A stretch of DNA of 64,000 bases from NCBI GenBank assembly GCA_031472005.1, contig PZJY01000010.1, positions 2,046,001 to 2,110,000 on the forward strand, written 5' to 3'. Shown here one piece after another: positions 1-11,239 of this stretch (its first letter is position 1; every line of letters starts with the position of its first letter). The position numbers were made by a program, and so were the translations under genes. This DNA is from Tetracladium setigerum (taxonomy: Eukaryota; Ascomycota; Leotiomycetes; Helotiales). The notes below the pieces were generated by a model that saw only the letters and a program-made list of their open reading frames with translations, was not told the DNA's origin and searched no databases.

Positions 1-728
1 TACGAGAACTTTGAGCAATTTCAGTGTAATGACAGAGGCTTGAAAAAAACAAAAGTAACGTGCTACATCTTCACCATAGTGGCGACTATATTTTGTAAGA
101 GTCGCACAGTGTTGGGAATACTGAGCTGAATTCTCGATGTAGACCTTTAGTCATGTATTTGTCATCACTATAGATATATATGGGGAGCTTAACTCCACTC
201 TTCTTAATATACCAGACATGAACAAACCACCACCCCAAGATCTACCGTTTCACCAACCTGCTAATACGTATACGTATAAGTGTAACCAACACAATGCTGA
301 ATATTGTCGAAGTTTTTCTCATGTTGAACTCGTACGGGGTAATCACAAACACCGACAGGTCCATATGCCCGGGGACGAATACTCTGTGAAGATATTGTAG
401 TATCATGTACACTTTTTCATGTTATTTTGTTTAATTCTTTTCGGACAGAAAAGAACTGATCTTGAACGATTGCCTTTGTAATCTTTCGTTTCAATCGTTT
501 AGTGACACGGAAAATCGGAGGCATTATCACAAGACCGGATTATTCAGTATAAGCAATTACAAATATATTTATTAAAGTGCGAATCTTCATAAATCCCCTT
601 TGCGTCCTATTAAGATACCAAAAGCTCGAACTTTCCTGCGCACCTGTTTCCCTCAGACCCGAATTTGTTGTCACCTATCCCTAATTCCGAGATGGATTAT
701 TCCAACATTAATTGTTTGGCTTTGGCGC

Positions 729-1560
729 TTATGCAGCAAAAGCGACGGCACGTCGAACACGGCTGATAGGAGCATCACGAGCGAGGATACCACCTGGGAA
801 AAGATTGAGCGGGAGAGTCGGGAGAGCCGGGAGAGTAATGAGTCCACTATAAGTCTTCTGGGAGGTAGCAAGAGATCCCTTAAGCTTATTGGTCTCAAGC
901 TGAAGACCAGTGGCCTGACTTTGGACACGGTCAATGAGTGCAAAAGCAATGGCCTGTGTCAAAGATCAGCATCAGGAAAAAAATATGGCGACACAGGGGA
1001 CTGCAATCTTACATCGACAACGTTCTCGATCCCCTTAAGAGCAGTGGCAACAGGAACTCCAATGAAGGGAACAAGTCGGAACAAACCGGCTTTACCGATG
1101 AGAATGTCGAGCAGGGCTTGGTGGACTCTGACAAACTTCAGAGAATTACAAATTAGCTAATGACACTATAGGGCAGAAAGATTCTCTTTTTTTACTTCAC
1201 GGAATGCTTCGAAAATAGCAACGGATTCGGGCCCGGCAGGGACAGGTGCCATGCCCTGCATCTGGTTCAAGGAGGTTGTTACAGTGTTCACAATTCCAGT
1301 AAACTTAGTTATGATTTGCTAGATTATAGTCAGCAGGAATTGAGAATGTTTTAGTCGAACGAAACACCCACAGCGTAATTGCCCTGGAAAAGTAAAAGTA
1401 AAGCCGCATCAGCCACATTGATCTGTCGGGCTATGGGTTGGATCTCAAGCGAGAGTTGAGTCACCACGTTGATGTTTATGACAACTTGTGCTGGTGATGT
1501 TTGTGCCATTACAGGGACTGTAAAAGCAATGGCTGCCACGATGTTACGGAGAGAAACCAT
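729..1560 (-). CDS. HsbA-like hydrophobic surface-binding secreted protein
   Basis: Four exons can be assembled by eye: 1560-1372, 1318-1196, 1135-1013 and 953-729, giving 219 residues. All three introns have GT...AG ends (donors GTGGGT, GTAAAA, GTAAGA) and keep phase 0. The product starts with a signal peptide (MVSLRNIVAAIAFTVPVMA). It continues with the pattern of the HsbA/cell-wall galactomannoprotein family: AQVVININVVTQ near the N-terminus, QIITKFTGIV and LNQMQG in the middle, KFVRVHQALLDILIGKAGLF, and AIAFALIDRVQSQA near the C-terminus. In the family, HsbA proteins are secreted, bind hydrophobic surfaces and can recruit hydrolases such as cutinase. The tail is rich in Leu/Pro and ends RRAVAFAA. 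The gene looks intact. Function is inferred from the family only; extracellular location follows from the signal peptide. Confidence 0.85.
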
Positions 1561-3833
1561 TTTGATTGAAGTTGGAATGAATTTAAGTGTGAGAAGTAGA
1601 TGAGTGGTGATCTGGAAGAGGATGCTGATTCGAATGCAGATGGTGAAGGCGATACTCAAGAGTAAACGGAGAGGGACATGGCAGAGCTTTATATATTGGA
1701 GACTGCAAATTTGATGATGCTCATGTTGCATTTGTTGCTTCGGTATGCCTCTTTTCCGGTCACTGGCAAACAGCCTAGTCACAGTGCAGATGTCTATTTC
1801 CCCATCATCACAGCCATTCACCAAGCTTGCAAGTGGTAAGCGACCTTGAAAGTCCACAAGTTTAATTTTATTGGCGCGATCTTGATAAACAGTCAGTCAT
1901 CATGTGTTTTTTCAAGATATGCAGGTTCTCTGTGCTCTACACAAGCTTTCGGTCCAAGAGAGTGGACTGTAAACAGGTGCATGAGGTGCATCACGTTCAT
2001 CAGGTGCATCAAATACCGGAGATGATTGAGATCTCCTTGCTCCAACTAGCTGTTGCTCCATTATCGCACGAAAATCATTACTTGAAGTAAACATAAGCTC
2101 TAGAGTTGATCAAATTGCCGAAGTTAGTGCGTCCTACCACCATTGGTCAATAGTAGGCTCGATATCCAAACAAGAAGTCTTAATGAGCGTGACGAACATT
2201 TAAGCCCCCGGAGAATCACGAAGCGAGAGGGTCCTGGTGCCAAAATCATCATGCAAGTCATTTCGAGGTGACATATCGTATTCGAGATGGTACGTGCATG
2301 AGATTGAGGCTTAAGACATTCTTATTTTCGCCGGATAGATTTGAAGCCTTGCGTAGTCCCAAAGTTAAAAGCTTAAAGGCACCTTCCGTCCCTCCCGAAA
2401 CTCAACAACCCTGAAAATCCGCGATGTGCCGAAAAACTAAGCGAAAAAAGGTAAACACATCCCTCCAGATTGAAGTCGACATGTTAGCACATCCGCTTCC
2501 CGCACTTAGCATGACATCTTTCCAACGTCATATAAAAGCCCTCACTCTGCCTTATACATGAAATTAAGGAGTGAACAGGCCAATCCGGTAGATACCGAAA
2601 GTCAGAGTGCTTAGCAGAGTATCTACCAAGAATGTTGGAGGCTATATCCCGCTCAACTTCTGACAATGCTCCAATAATTACATATCTTCGCTGCACGATT
2701 GCTCCAGTGGCTGAACGCCAGCTCCCGCTGCTCCGAACTTGCTTCTGCAGTTACTACTACCGAGGTAAGTAGGTGTCCTAACAATATGTAACATCACAGT
2801 AATAATCGGATCGAGCAGATTAAATGTCGTCAGATGTGCTCACTTTTCCTTGCACCCCTTTGTACTACATTGAATACCTGTATAAAGAGAATTTAGGGTG
2901 GCTTTAGAGGATCTCAAAATACTGGCTATGGGTATTGTAATGTGTGGTTATTGTGGAGCCCAGAGAAATCTCCTTGAAATCGATTGATTTCTGGCAAGGC
3001 AAATGAACAAAACAGTACAAGTCCCGAGCTATTTGTCATAAATAGCACCGCCACTTTCCAGACAAAGCTTTTTTACAGTGACTTATATGATAGAATCTCC
3101 CGCGCCGTGAAATATCGGCTGCAGGGCACATTTGTAATTGCCTGCCATGAGGGGTGGTAAAATTTGAATATATCCAGCTGTCTAATTACACCTTCCTCCG
3201 CGGCTCGACTCCGACGATTCCAAATTGCGAACTTTCTCCATGTTGTTTGCCATGACTCTGTGCTCCAAGGACTGATATGAAAGAGCATTCAATCCCAAGT
3301 GAAATTCATCCGCGCGTCTTACAGAAAACCAATGCGAAACAAATCAGCTCCTCTTCGACCTAATGGGCGTCGAAAGTTTAATCGACAAGTATTCAGCAAC
3401 TCGATTTGCAGATTCGAGATATGCAATGCTTTTGTTTTGCTTTAGGTTTGTTGAGGGGCAAGTATGCAAAAAGAAACATCAGGCCCATCCAGCTTGAAGC
3501 TCTTCCCTTCGCCCGTAGGATTAGGTCCAACCAAATAGTTTAAGTCGCCATCATATTTTTGAAGGATTGTTTAAAGACTGTTATACAGTTATTATTAATA
3601 ATAAGCGTGTGGCGTATACGAGTGAATCCCGATATAGTACGATAGCACGTAATTAAGTGAATCGTATTAACTAGACTTACTTAATAATGTAAATTTTATC
3701 TTCCTTAGAATCTTAATTTATAAATATTATAATTACGATAATAAAGATACTATTAAATTGTAATAATGCTATCTCTTTTTCACGTGAAATATATTCTCGA
3801 GCGTTACGTTAGTGTAACTAACACTTTTATCCA
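1561..3833. other. Non-coding stretch ending in an AT-rich island
   Basis: No gene was recognised here. Short open frames on both strands resemble no family and lack splice-supported extensions. From about 3540 to 3775 the sequence becomes strongly A+T rich (runs of TAATAATAA, TATTATAATTA), the composition expected of DNA mutated by repeat-induced point mutation. A perfect 12-bp palindrome TTTCACGTGAAA lies at 3778-3789, just before the HMG-box remnant. Confidence 0.5.
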
Positions 3834-4035
3834 GATCTCAAAGCTCTTGAGCGAACAATGGCATCGACTCAATGCTAAGGAGCGTATAGTGTGGGCATCT
3901 CTTGCAAAGAAGCACAAGCGCTCTTTCAATGTAAACTTGGTAGAATACAAGCAAACTGAGAAATGGCAAAGACATCAAACCAATATAGCTTTGTCCAATA
4001 ATATGAAGATATGTGTTCGCAGCAAAGAGTATTAA
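3834..4035 (+). pseudogene. HMG-box (mating-type-like) exon remnant
   Basis: The frame beginning at the acceptor-like site CTAACACTTTTATCCAG (ending 3833) reads ISKLLSEQWHRLNAKERIVW, then ASLAKKHKRSF and a closing EYK. This fits helices 2 and 3 of a fungal MATA-type HMG box: 'ISxLLxxxW', a charged loop, then 'ALAxxxKRxH...YPxYK'. A branch-site-like CTAAC followed by CAG sits where an intron interrupts the HMG box in many ascomycete mating-type genes. The first half of the box ('RPxNAFILYR') was not found in the AT-rich DNA upstream, and the frame stops soon after the domain. I read it as a decayed HMG-box gene, possibly MAT-derived. Which HMG-box family it belongs to cannot be decided. Confidence 0.45.
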
Positions 4036-4645
4036 GTTCCCGCGACACAAAATCCACTTGACTCGACGGATGGTTTTAGCCAGGCCTCTGTATCAGCAAA
4101 GGATAGAATGTCATGGAGATTCAGCGTTTATACCAGTGTTACTTTGACTTTGCTCATTTCCAACTAAGGAGGAAGCTGTTTTAGTCTACACGTTTTTATA
4201 TCATAACGAAACTGATACGCCTCCACAGGACTCTAATTCATCCACATGCCTCCGGCGTGGTGAAGAGTTGATTGATTCCAGCGTTCATATTGTTCACTTA
4301 AGTCTATATAAACCTCTTGAGTGGGGGATAATACTCGGTACTAGATAGTAATCGACGGTGGGCATCCAGAAAGTCTCAACCTGTCTTTCCAAACCTAATC
4401 GATATCAACGATGAACTTATGACGTTCCGCAGTAGTCAGAATACCAGAGACCCTGAGAACTGCTATATCCTCAGTCGAAATATTTTTCAAATCAGTGCTG
4501 AGTACAACCATCATGTTATATGCCAATACACTTCTTCGTCATGTCAACATGATCTATCACCTGGTCGACACCAACAACCTTCTCCACCAACTCAATCTAG
4601 CATTGGACACAGAGCATTATTTCGAATCAATCAATTTACATGCTA

Positions 4646-4935
4646 TCTTTTTATATAAGTTTAGGATGCCAAGTTTATTCTGATAGCGTAAGCGAGACGG
4701 CTGTCAATTGGTTCAGGGATGGGCAGAGGTTTCTTGATGATGATAATTGGGCTGTAGACCCAGAAGTTATGCGGGCTTTGGCATTGATAGGTATCTTTCA
4801 TATGAAGGAAACACCGGCGACGGCGCAGTGTTATTTAGGTACTGTGAGTCCTACGTAAAGCAGCTAAGAGCTAATAGCTACAGGTGTGGCTCTACAAATC
4901 AGGAAGACTAAAAATCTCTATGATGTGAACAGCTG
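4646..4935 (+). pseudogene. Fungal-specific transcription factor (PF04082-type) fragment
   Basis: The frame reads SLGCQVYSDSVSETAVNWF, then FRDGQRFLDDDNW and VMRALALIGIFHMKETPATA, ending QCYLG. This is the middle homology region of Zn(II)2Cys6 regulators ('A...FF..A..LL......TLQALLLLGLYHL...P..AWMYLG'). A plausible intron (GTACTG...GCTAATAGCTACAG, 4838-4883) joins QCYLG to VALQIRKTKNLYD, which continues the family pattern ('YLGMAIRMAQDLGLH'). After that the frame degenerates; a weak continuation, AWAAAVRTIQTMYWSL, can be read near 4968-5015. No zinc cluster was found upstream. It is a remnant of a regulator gene, with splice signals still visible. Confidence 0.55.
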
Positions 4936-5166
4936 TGTTTATATAAACCTATATATAGGCGCATGGGCAGCTGCGGTTCGGACCATTCAGACTATGTATT
5001 GGTCCCTGGTATATTGTAAAGCTGCTTGATAGTAATAATCAACTTCCCAAGCTATCATAAATAGAAGCTCTAGCTGTACCTGGGCTATCCTGAAACACGA
5101 CCTTGTAATCACACTCCTATGTACTTACAAAGAATGGTGCTAATACTTAGTTAGAAACTAGATCCT

Positions 5167-5515
5167 ATGGTCAAAACCAGAGTCGCCCAGTGGCTTCTAT
5201 TTATTACTCTACGCTTGGTAGATGATTATAACACCCACCTTATTCTTGAACTCCTTGAGAAAGATGAAGACGAACTGCTCCAAACCATTTGGATCTTTAT
5301 GCGGATCTCCTTACCTACCCGCGCAAAACTATCAACTTCAATGCTGGGGATGTATTTACAGCTGCTGAATGTACTGTAGAATTTCACAGGATCACACTTC
5401 TCCGACACTCCGTGACCGCTCCGGCCTTGGCCGTCTCGCTGGATGGCAAGAAAGTGGTATCAGACCATTCAGTTGTGAGATACAAAGACGGGCGAGATAC
5501 TGCGGAAATTTAAAG
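5167..5515 (+). pseudogene. Possible WD40-repeat protein scrap
   Basis: Near 5380-5510 one frame reads LLRHSVTAPALAVSLDGKKV followed by VSDHSVVRYKDGRD. This resembles one WD40 blade of the NACHT/WD40 class of fungal proteins ('GHSDxVxAVAFSPDGKxVVSGSxDxxVRxWD'), with several consensus residues missing. Upstream in a different frame a hydrophobic stretch (VAQWLLFITLRLVDDYN) could belong to the same decayed gene. There is no intact domain. Support is limited to this one blade, so the call is tentative. Confidence 0.25.
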
Positions 5516-7323
5516 ATGTGCAACTCAATTAGTTGTTGCCGATGTGTAAAAATATCCGAGTATTGCACAGTTCATTACGAGCCCGATCATTTTCAGAATG
5601 ACATCAACAGGAGCGTGCACTTTTCATGTTCAATAATGGACAGAATACTGTCCACCACGACTCCTGCCTTGTGGTCCGCCTCACCACAATTTGCTGTTAC
5701 TTGTGAAAGTCGTTGAAAGAAATGCCAAGCAGGTGGGACAGAAAAGATCAAGATCCGTTCCGGATCCCTGGCGTAGCAGTGGAGCCATCTATCACCCCAG
5801 CTTTAGCGGGTTCTAGAATTGGCGTGTATTCCAAGATTCTGTTATCTCTGTGCACGCTATTTCTGTACCTCCTCGACACTGAGTGAGTTATCCCCGATGC
5901 ACTGTTTGCACCACTATTTTTGAGAGCAATGAGGTAGGGGTGAACTACCAGCGTGAATTTTTGTATGCATCTTTCAACAGCTGATACCTACCTGTAGTCG
6001 CACCGAACCATATCCTACGATCTCGATTCGACTGACAGTATGGTACTTCTTTTGATAGAAGGCGCTGGTACCTTACGGGGCGCATATCGCGACAGTGTCA
6101 CGAAACTTCCCGACAGCTCAGTCCACCGGAAGATCATTGTTAACTCGACAGTCGCGGAGCCGTGTTCTGTTCGTCTACAGAATGGAGATATTGAGGTAGA
6201 GATGGTGATGCTTCGGTGCGAATGTCCACATTGGGGCACGAGTCTTGCATGGCCAAATCTGTTTTCGAGACGGAGGGCTGTCCAACTTGCAGAGCGACTC
6301 AGTTCTCCTTCGATACCGTGCTCCTCCTTTCGACGGCGTGCACAAATGAGGATGTCAGCAAGGCGACGCACCTGCTGATGGAATTTGGGCCATTGCAATC
6401 TGATAGTGTTTTAGGGCATGAGAAAAACTTGATTACTAAGCACATTCTAGGCCTCTAATTGGCTCGCTCAGCCATCCCTACAGCCAGGTTTAATCTGGAT
6501 ATATCCAGCATCCAGATACATATACTGGTGGCCAGCCAGGCACCCCCAAATACATCCAGAATTATCCAGTGCCCAAGTCTGGATATCGTAGACGAAAGGA
6601 CAGTGGACAAGCTCCATCTCAAATCAGTAATGAAGAGCGGAGACAGGCGGCTGGAGTCTAGTTTAGGTGGCTTTTATAATAACATTTTTCAGTTACGAGC
6701 AAATTAAATATACCTACAATTCTATGGCATTAGCGAATTCACTTAAGTAGCTCGCAGAATCCCTGACACAATGGCGAGGGATGCTCCCTAATAATTTACA
6801 GTAAACTCTTGATTTGCTCCTAGAGCAGACAACTCAAGCATAGCATTACTTTCCTCCAGGAACTTAAGTGAGCAGATCTAATTCACGGCCGAAAAGAAAA
6901 TTTACTGAAAATTTGGTAGGAAGGAACGCTTCACAAGACTTCTGCTGGGCTCTGTCGGACGAGAGCCTCGTCTGGTCAAATTTGGATTTGGTAAAACCCA
7001 ACTACTACACTACCTTCTCACGAAACCTCGAACTTCCTGATCAATAGGGCAATGGGGCTTTGCGAAAATGTTCCCGGTGTTCTAAGTTCAATTTCTTGTG
7101 AATCCATAATTATTTCAATACATAGCTACATCAACCAAAACTTAATGTTGCAATTTGCCGAAGCCCAAATCCCAAAATGCGAACAAAGACACCCCTGCGA
7201 TCGCCCACCACATCTTCCCATCACTTGTCACACCTTACTTCTCCTCGCCTCATCTTTAACTTCACTGAGCTCAGAATAATGGTCCCCGTTGGCGCATGGG
7301 CATTCTTCTCGCCCACCAAGCGC
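5516..7323. other. Intergenic; unassigned open frames and a motif cluster
   Basis: Two overlapping frames on the + strand (6040-6378 and 6216-6458) are open for about 80-110 codons, but I recognise no family. They could be pieces of one frameshifted relic, as protein-like composition (EGCPTC, FSFDTVLL) moves between frames. A cluster of ATCCAG/CTGGAT hexamers lies at 6495-6584. Otherwise I see nothing between here and the transporter. Confidence 0.35.
6495..6584. repeat. Cluster of ATCCAG / CTGGAT hexamers
   Basis: Within 90 bases the hexamer ATCCAG or its complement CTGGAT occurs six times (around 6495, 6502, 6509, 6554, 6564 and 6579). Two copies are embedded in CTGGATATATCCAG, a near-perfect palindrome. 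The spacing is irregular, so this is not a simple tandem repeat. It could be a relic of a small repeated element or a cluster of binding sites. Confidence 0.4.
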
Positions 7324-9075
7324 TCATCTCTTACTATCCCTATTCCATACCGTTGGGACGAAATTCTTACTCTTCCATGCCTTGCTGATAGTCTCGTACA
7401 TCTTATCCACCTCCTCAAGACTAAGACCCTTGGTCTCATAGATCAAGAAATAAGTGAAGAACGCACATATCAAACAGGATCCCCCCAAACAAAGAAGATC
7501 TTGGCTTGTAGATTGGCATTGCCTGGTCCAGAATTGACAAGATAGGGCGTTGAATATGCGATTGCCCAGTTGAGGAGCCAGTTGCTGGCTGTAGTCATGG
7601 AAAGACCCTTGGCACGAACTCCTAGAGGAAAGATCTCGCCTGTGACGACCCAGACAACTGGTCCCCATGAACATGCGAAGAAGAATATGTAGACACAGAC
7701 AAATGCCACGAGTGTTTTCTGTGCAGCTAGATTCGATGCGCCAGGGAAGGCAGTTCCTGTTGACGCGACGATCATTTGGCAAACGAACATTCCGATCGCA
7801 CCGAACATGAGGAGACGACGGCGGCCCCATGTTTCAACTAGATATAAACCTGGAAATGTAGAGGCGACGTTTACAGCTGAGGTGATCATGCTTATAACGA
7901 ACGGATTTTGAATTCCCGAGTTTTTGAAGAAAGATGTGCCATAGTAAAAGATGAAGTTGATTCCAGTAAGCTGTTGAAGACTTTGTAGAAGACAGCCTGT
8001 GAGGAGGCGTTTGCCAAGCGTATTCCAGACGTGGAATTGCCAGTAGCTTGATTTACCAATACTGAGCTCATGTTGGTAATTGGCCTTGATATCTGCGAGC
8101 TCGTCAACAATATTTGGATGATTGACTGCTAGCCGACGTAGTCTGGCTAAGGATTTGGCTGCTTTTTTATCCTTTCCGACCTTGACGAGGTATCTTGGTG
8201 TTTCTGGCAAAAAGAGGAGACCAAAGCCGAGGATAAGTGACCAGAGAAATTGAAAAGCGATTGGAATGCGGTAAGATCCACTATCATCGCGGTCTTTGGT
8301 TGCATTATTGACGACAGCAGCGACCAAAAGCCCGATGGTAATAGCGAGTTGATATGCACCAACTATATCAAATCAGAAAGGGGAGGGCACAGGCTTGGGG
8401 TGTCAGGAGTGTGCTTACCAATTGTACCTCTAATCCATTTAGGTGCAGTTTCTGATTGATATAGAGGGACTATGGTTTTATCAAATCAGTTTGAGCGGTT
8501 TTAGGAGGTGTTAGACTTACTCAGTGCTGAGATCAGACCAACTCCAAAGCCAGCGAAGAAACGGCCTGCAACAAACAGTGGTATAGCGACCGATGCCGTT
8601 TGGAGGACAACGCCAAAACAGAAGACGACGAGAGTAATGAAGAGAGCCATTCGTCTGCCTGTCAAGTCTGCTGTTGGCGCCGCGGCGAGAGCACCAAAGA
8701 ATGTCCCGGCAGATAGAATAGAGACAATTAGAGACGACTCGGCAGCAGTGATGCCTGGACCACCTGTGTCAGGATTTACGTAGCCAGTCGAGAACTTTTC
8801 GAGCCAATGTGGCATTGCTATTATACCTGCTATGGTGCCAGTGTCATATCTTTTAAGTCATCAGCCATGTTCAACGAAGGCATTGATCGAGCCTACCCAA
8901 AGAGCACCCCTCCAAACGCGACGAACAGGCCCACTCCTATGGCCATGACTAAAACCAGAATCAGTAATGCTCGGCAAGGAACTCTTTCACTAGGAGGATT
9001 ACCTGAGGAGCCTGGTTCATGCTTTGGTTTCATGATCCCAATGGATCGAAGACTAAAATTTTCTTTTGAAATCAT
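7324..9075 (-). CDS. MFS sugar (hexose-type) transporter, one frame break
   Basis: Four exons: 9075-8897, 8849-8521, 8469-8419 and 8362-7324, with GT...AG introns. The joined product is about 532 residues, the usual length of fungal hexose transporters. Signatures in order: GGVLFG-YDTGTIAGI after TM1; DLTGRRMALF (loop 2-3); GRFFAGFGVGLISA; PLYQSETAPKWIRG; PETPRYLVKVGKDKKA; QQLTGINFIFYYG; LVETWGRRRLL; GEIFPLGVRAKG; and ETKGLSLEEVDKMYE at the end. It should import a hexose or related sugar by proton symport at the plasma membrane. The frame breaks at a six-C run (7481-7486, six G in coding sense). With seven, FVWGGSCLICAFF continues smoothly to the stop at 7324; as written, the frame ends ...FVWGDPV. 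I regard it as a full-length gene with an assembly indel or a very recent mutation. Start chosen at the first ATG (9075). Confidence 0.85.
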
Positions 9076-10518
9076 TTTGATGTTATGATTATGTGCAATG
9101 AAGATTGAGAAACAACCTAGCAATTGGGAGTACTCTTTAGATAATATAGTTCTTTGAAGTGCCAAGACCACTCTTTATGACCGTGATAATATGACGAAGG
9201 TGGAGAAAACACGCCAGTTTGCGGCTCAGCTGTTGTCGTAGACAAGCTTCATGGGGTGATAATCGCCGAAATAAATGCGATGATAATCAAAACGTGTTGG
9301 AAACCCGGAGATCTGGGCTTAATCAATGGTAGATCTAGGCTTTTGTTCGCACTTGCTCAATCTGGAGAAATCGGGCACGGGTCTCATGCCCTGAAAATCT
9401 TGGATTTCTTGACAACATACGACCCCTTTACACGACCTCTAGATCCCAGGGTCTTTTAACGGTTGAGATGGAGCAAGAAGATCATCAGATTGAGGTCACT
9501 GCCATGAGGATTATTACTTGGTGGTGATGATGAAATCTCACGTTTTCTGTATTTATCAAAAAGTTCTCGCTCTCCCAGTGCCATTTCCTCTGATGCAACT
9601 ATTTTGCATTTCGAGGTCTCACTTAGCGTCTCTACACAAGTTCAGGTATGCTAGTCTGCTTCTCAACCATTTTGCTCAGCAGATGACCGGGAAAGCCATA
9701 ATAATGGCTCTGATTGAAACACCCGGTAGCCTATACTCACGATGCGGACAAATTCGCAGTCAAGAAAGGCCGCACATTGAGGCATTCAGCTCCACGCGAC
9801 TTGCCTTCTCACTCCACCATTATCGGACCCACGACTCATTTCGGGCGGATTAGGTCTCGAAAACCTCTTTCTTCAAGGTATTGCGAGTCGATGATGACGT
9901 ACTAATATCAGCAAGTCTCAACGCCGGTCTGTGGCCGTCCGTTTTCATGTCAATCTTGTATGAGGAGACTCGGGTATAAAGATCTAAGTATAGAAAATGG
10001 GAGCGCTACAAGTTTAGTGTTCCTCGGCTTGAAATTTATTCTCTTCTTACGAGGCGATTCGATGGGGTTTCAATACTCGCAGTTTGTACTTTGATAGAGT
10101 GATTGCCGACTCAAATAATTATTGTGACATTCTTTCGACAGGAAACGGATCATTATGATCTAGATCAACAACACCTGTATGTGCCTCACAAGAATGCTAA
10201 TTTGTGGAACTACGTAACCCACTACAAATAGATGTTACGAATTCTTCTCGAGCGCCTACCACAATGCTTCTAAACAAAGGCACGAAAGATGTGCGAGACA
10301 CATTATTAAGAAAAGCACTACGCGCAATCAGCACAGTAATATTTCAGTCCTCTATAGACCACCATCCTATCATAACGCTTCAGCCTGTTTCGAGACTTTG
10401 TTCCGCATGCTCAACATCGATACCAAAGATTTACGGATAGGTTTGGGTTGGAGGAAATCTGAAGGCTAATTAGTGAGACATATCTTGTTCGCTTGGAGAT
10501 GGAGAAGAACTCACCGGA
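9076..10518. other. Intergenic, no gene seen
   Basis: About 1.4 kb between the transporter start and the decayed bHLH gene. Open frames here are short, overlap on both strands and match nothing I know. It presumably contains the promoter of the minus-strand transporter next to 9075. No repeat or element is evident. Confidence 0.4.
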
Positions 10519-11239
10519 TTAAATACTCTCCAGAGTCTTACCCTTAACGGCCCGGGTTCTACTTGGTGCGATAGGATGATTACCATTTATGATGATGCCT
10601 CCATTCATAGAAAACTTCTCGAAAGCGTCCACCCGGGCTTGCAAGGTGTCGATATCTCCCCCCAGCCTTTGTGTAATCGCTTGATATACTCCAGGGCTCT
10701 CGTTAAAATGGCCGCTTTGCCGTATCTTTGGTGTCATTCTCGTCTCCGTCCGAATCTTCGTCGCCCTTGTTGATGGATCTTGCGTCCGTGCTCAAGACAG
10801 GGCACAAGGCTGGTATGCCTTCTCGGAGACAGTTGATCTTCTCAATGAGATTTGTTCGGTATCGCTTCTCAATTGCATTGTGCCCTAATTTTCTTGACTT
10901 TCGCTTCTCGTTTTTATGTGTGCACGGTGGCTGGGGAGGAGATTCTGACCTGGTCCGACATGCGAAACGGCATAACAATATTTTGGCGCCTCTGAACTTT
11001 TGACTCTGTGAGTAAGGGGTTACATAGGAAAGATCTTTGGGCTCCTAATTGTGATTGGAGTCTGGTTGAGTAGGCGGCAGCACTGGCAGACCCAAATCCT
11101 GAACCAGGACGCGGTTGGATTGTTGCTTCCGAACAGGTGGGCGAACTATCCCGGAGGCGACATGCTTAGCCATCTTGGCTGGTATGCGGACGAATGATTC
11201 GACGTTTCGCGTATTGTATACGGCGATAGCGCCGAACAC
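10519..11239 (-). pseudogene. Decayed SREBP-like bHLH transcription factor
   Basis: On the minus strand one frame carries RKLGHNAIEKRYRTNLIEKI, the basic region and helix 1 of an SREBP-type bHLH; the Tyr in EKRYR is diagnostic. Helix 2 (KAAILTRALEYIKRL) follows near 10715-10670 but in another frame. The coiled-coil continuation (DIDTLQARVDAFEKFSMNGG) lies in a third frame. Upstream, the first frame stays open for another 60 codons except for one TAG at 11045-11047 (context N-H-N-stop-E-P-K-D), explicable as CAG to TAG. Two frame shifts plus one nonsense codon make a functional product unlikely, although the shifts alone could be indel errors. It is a relative of the intact bHLH gene 2.3 kb away on the other strand. 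A possible earlier N-terminal piece starts at an ATG at 11357. Confidence 0.65.

Noticed and set aside
600..1160. 186-codon + strand open frame
   Set aside because: It lies antisense to three exons and two introns of the HsbA-like gene, which is supported by family motifs and splice sites.
6015..6398. 127-codon minus-strand open frame and its + strand counterpart
   Set aside because: Both strands are open at once and neither resembles a protein family; kept only as an unassigned stretch.
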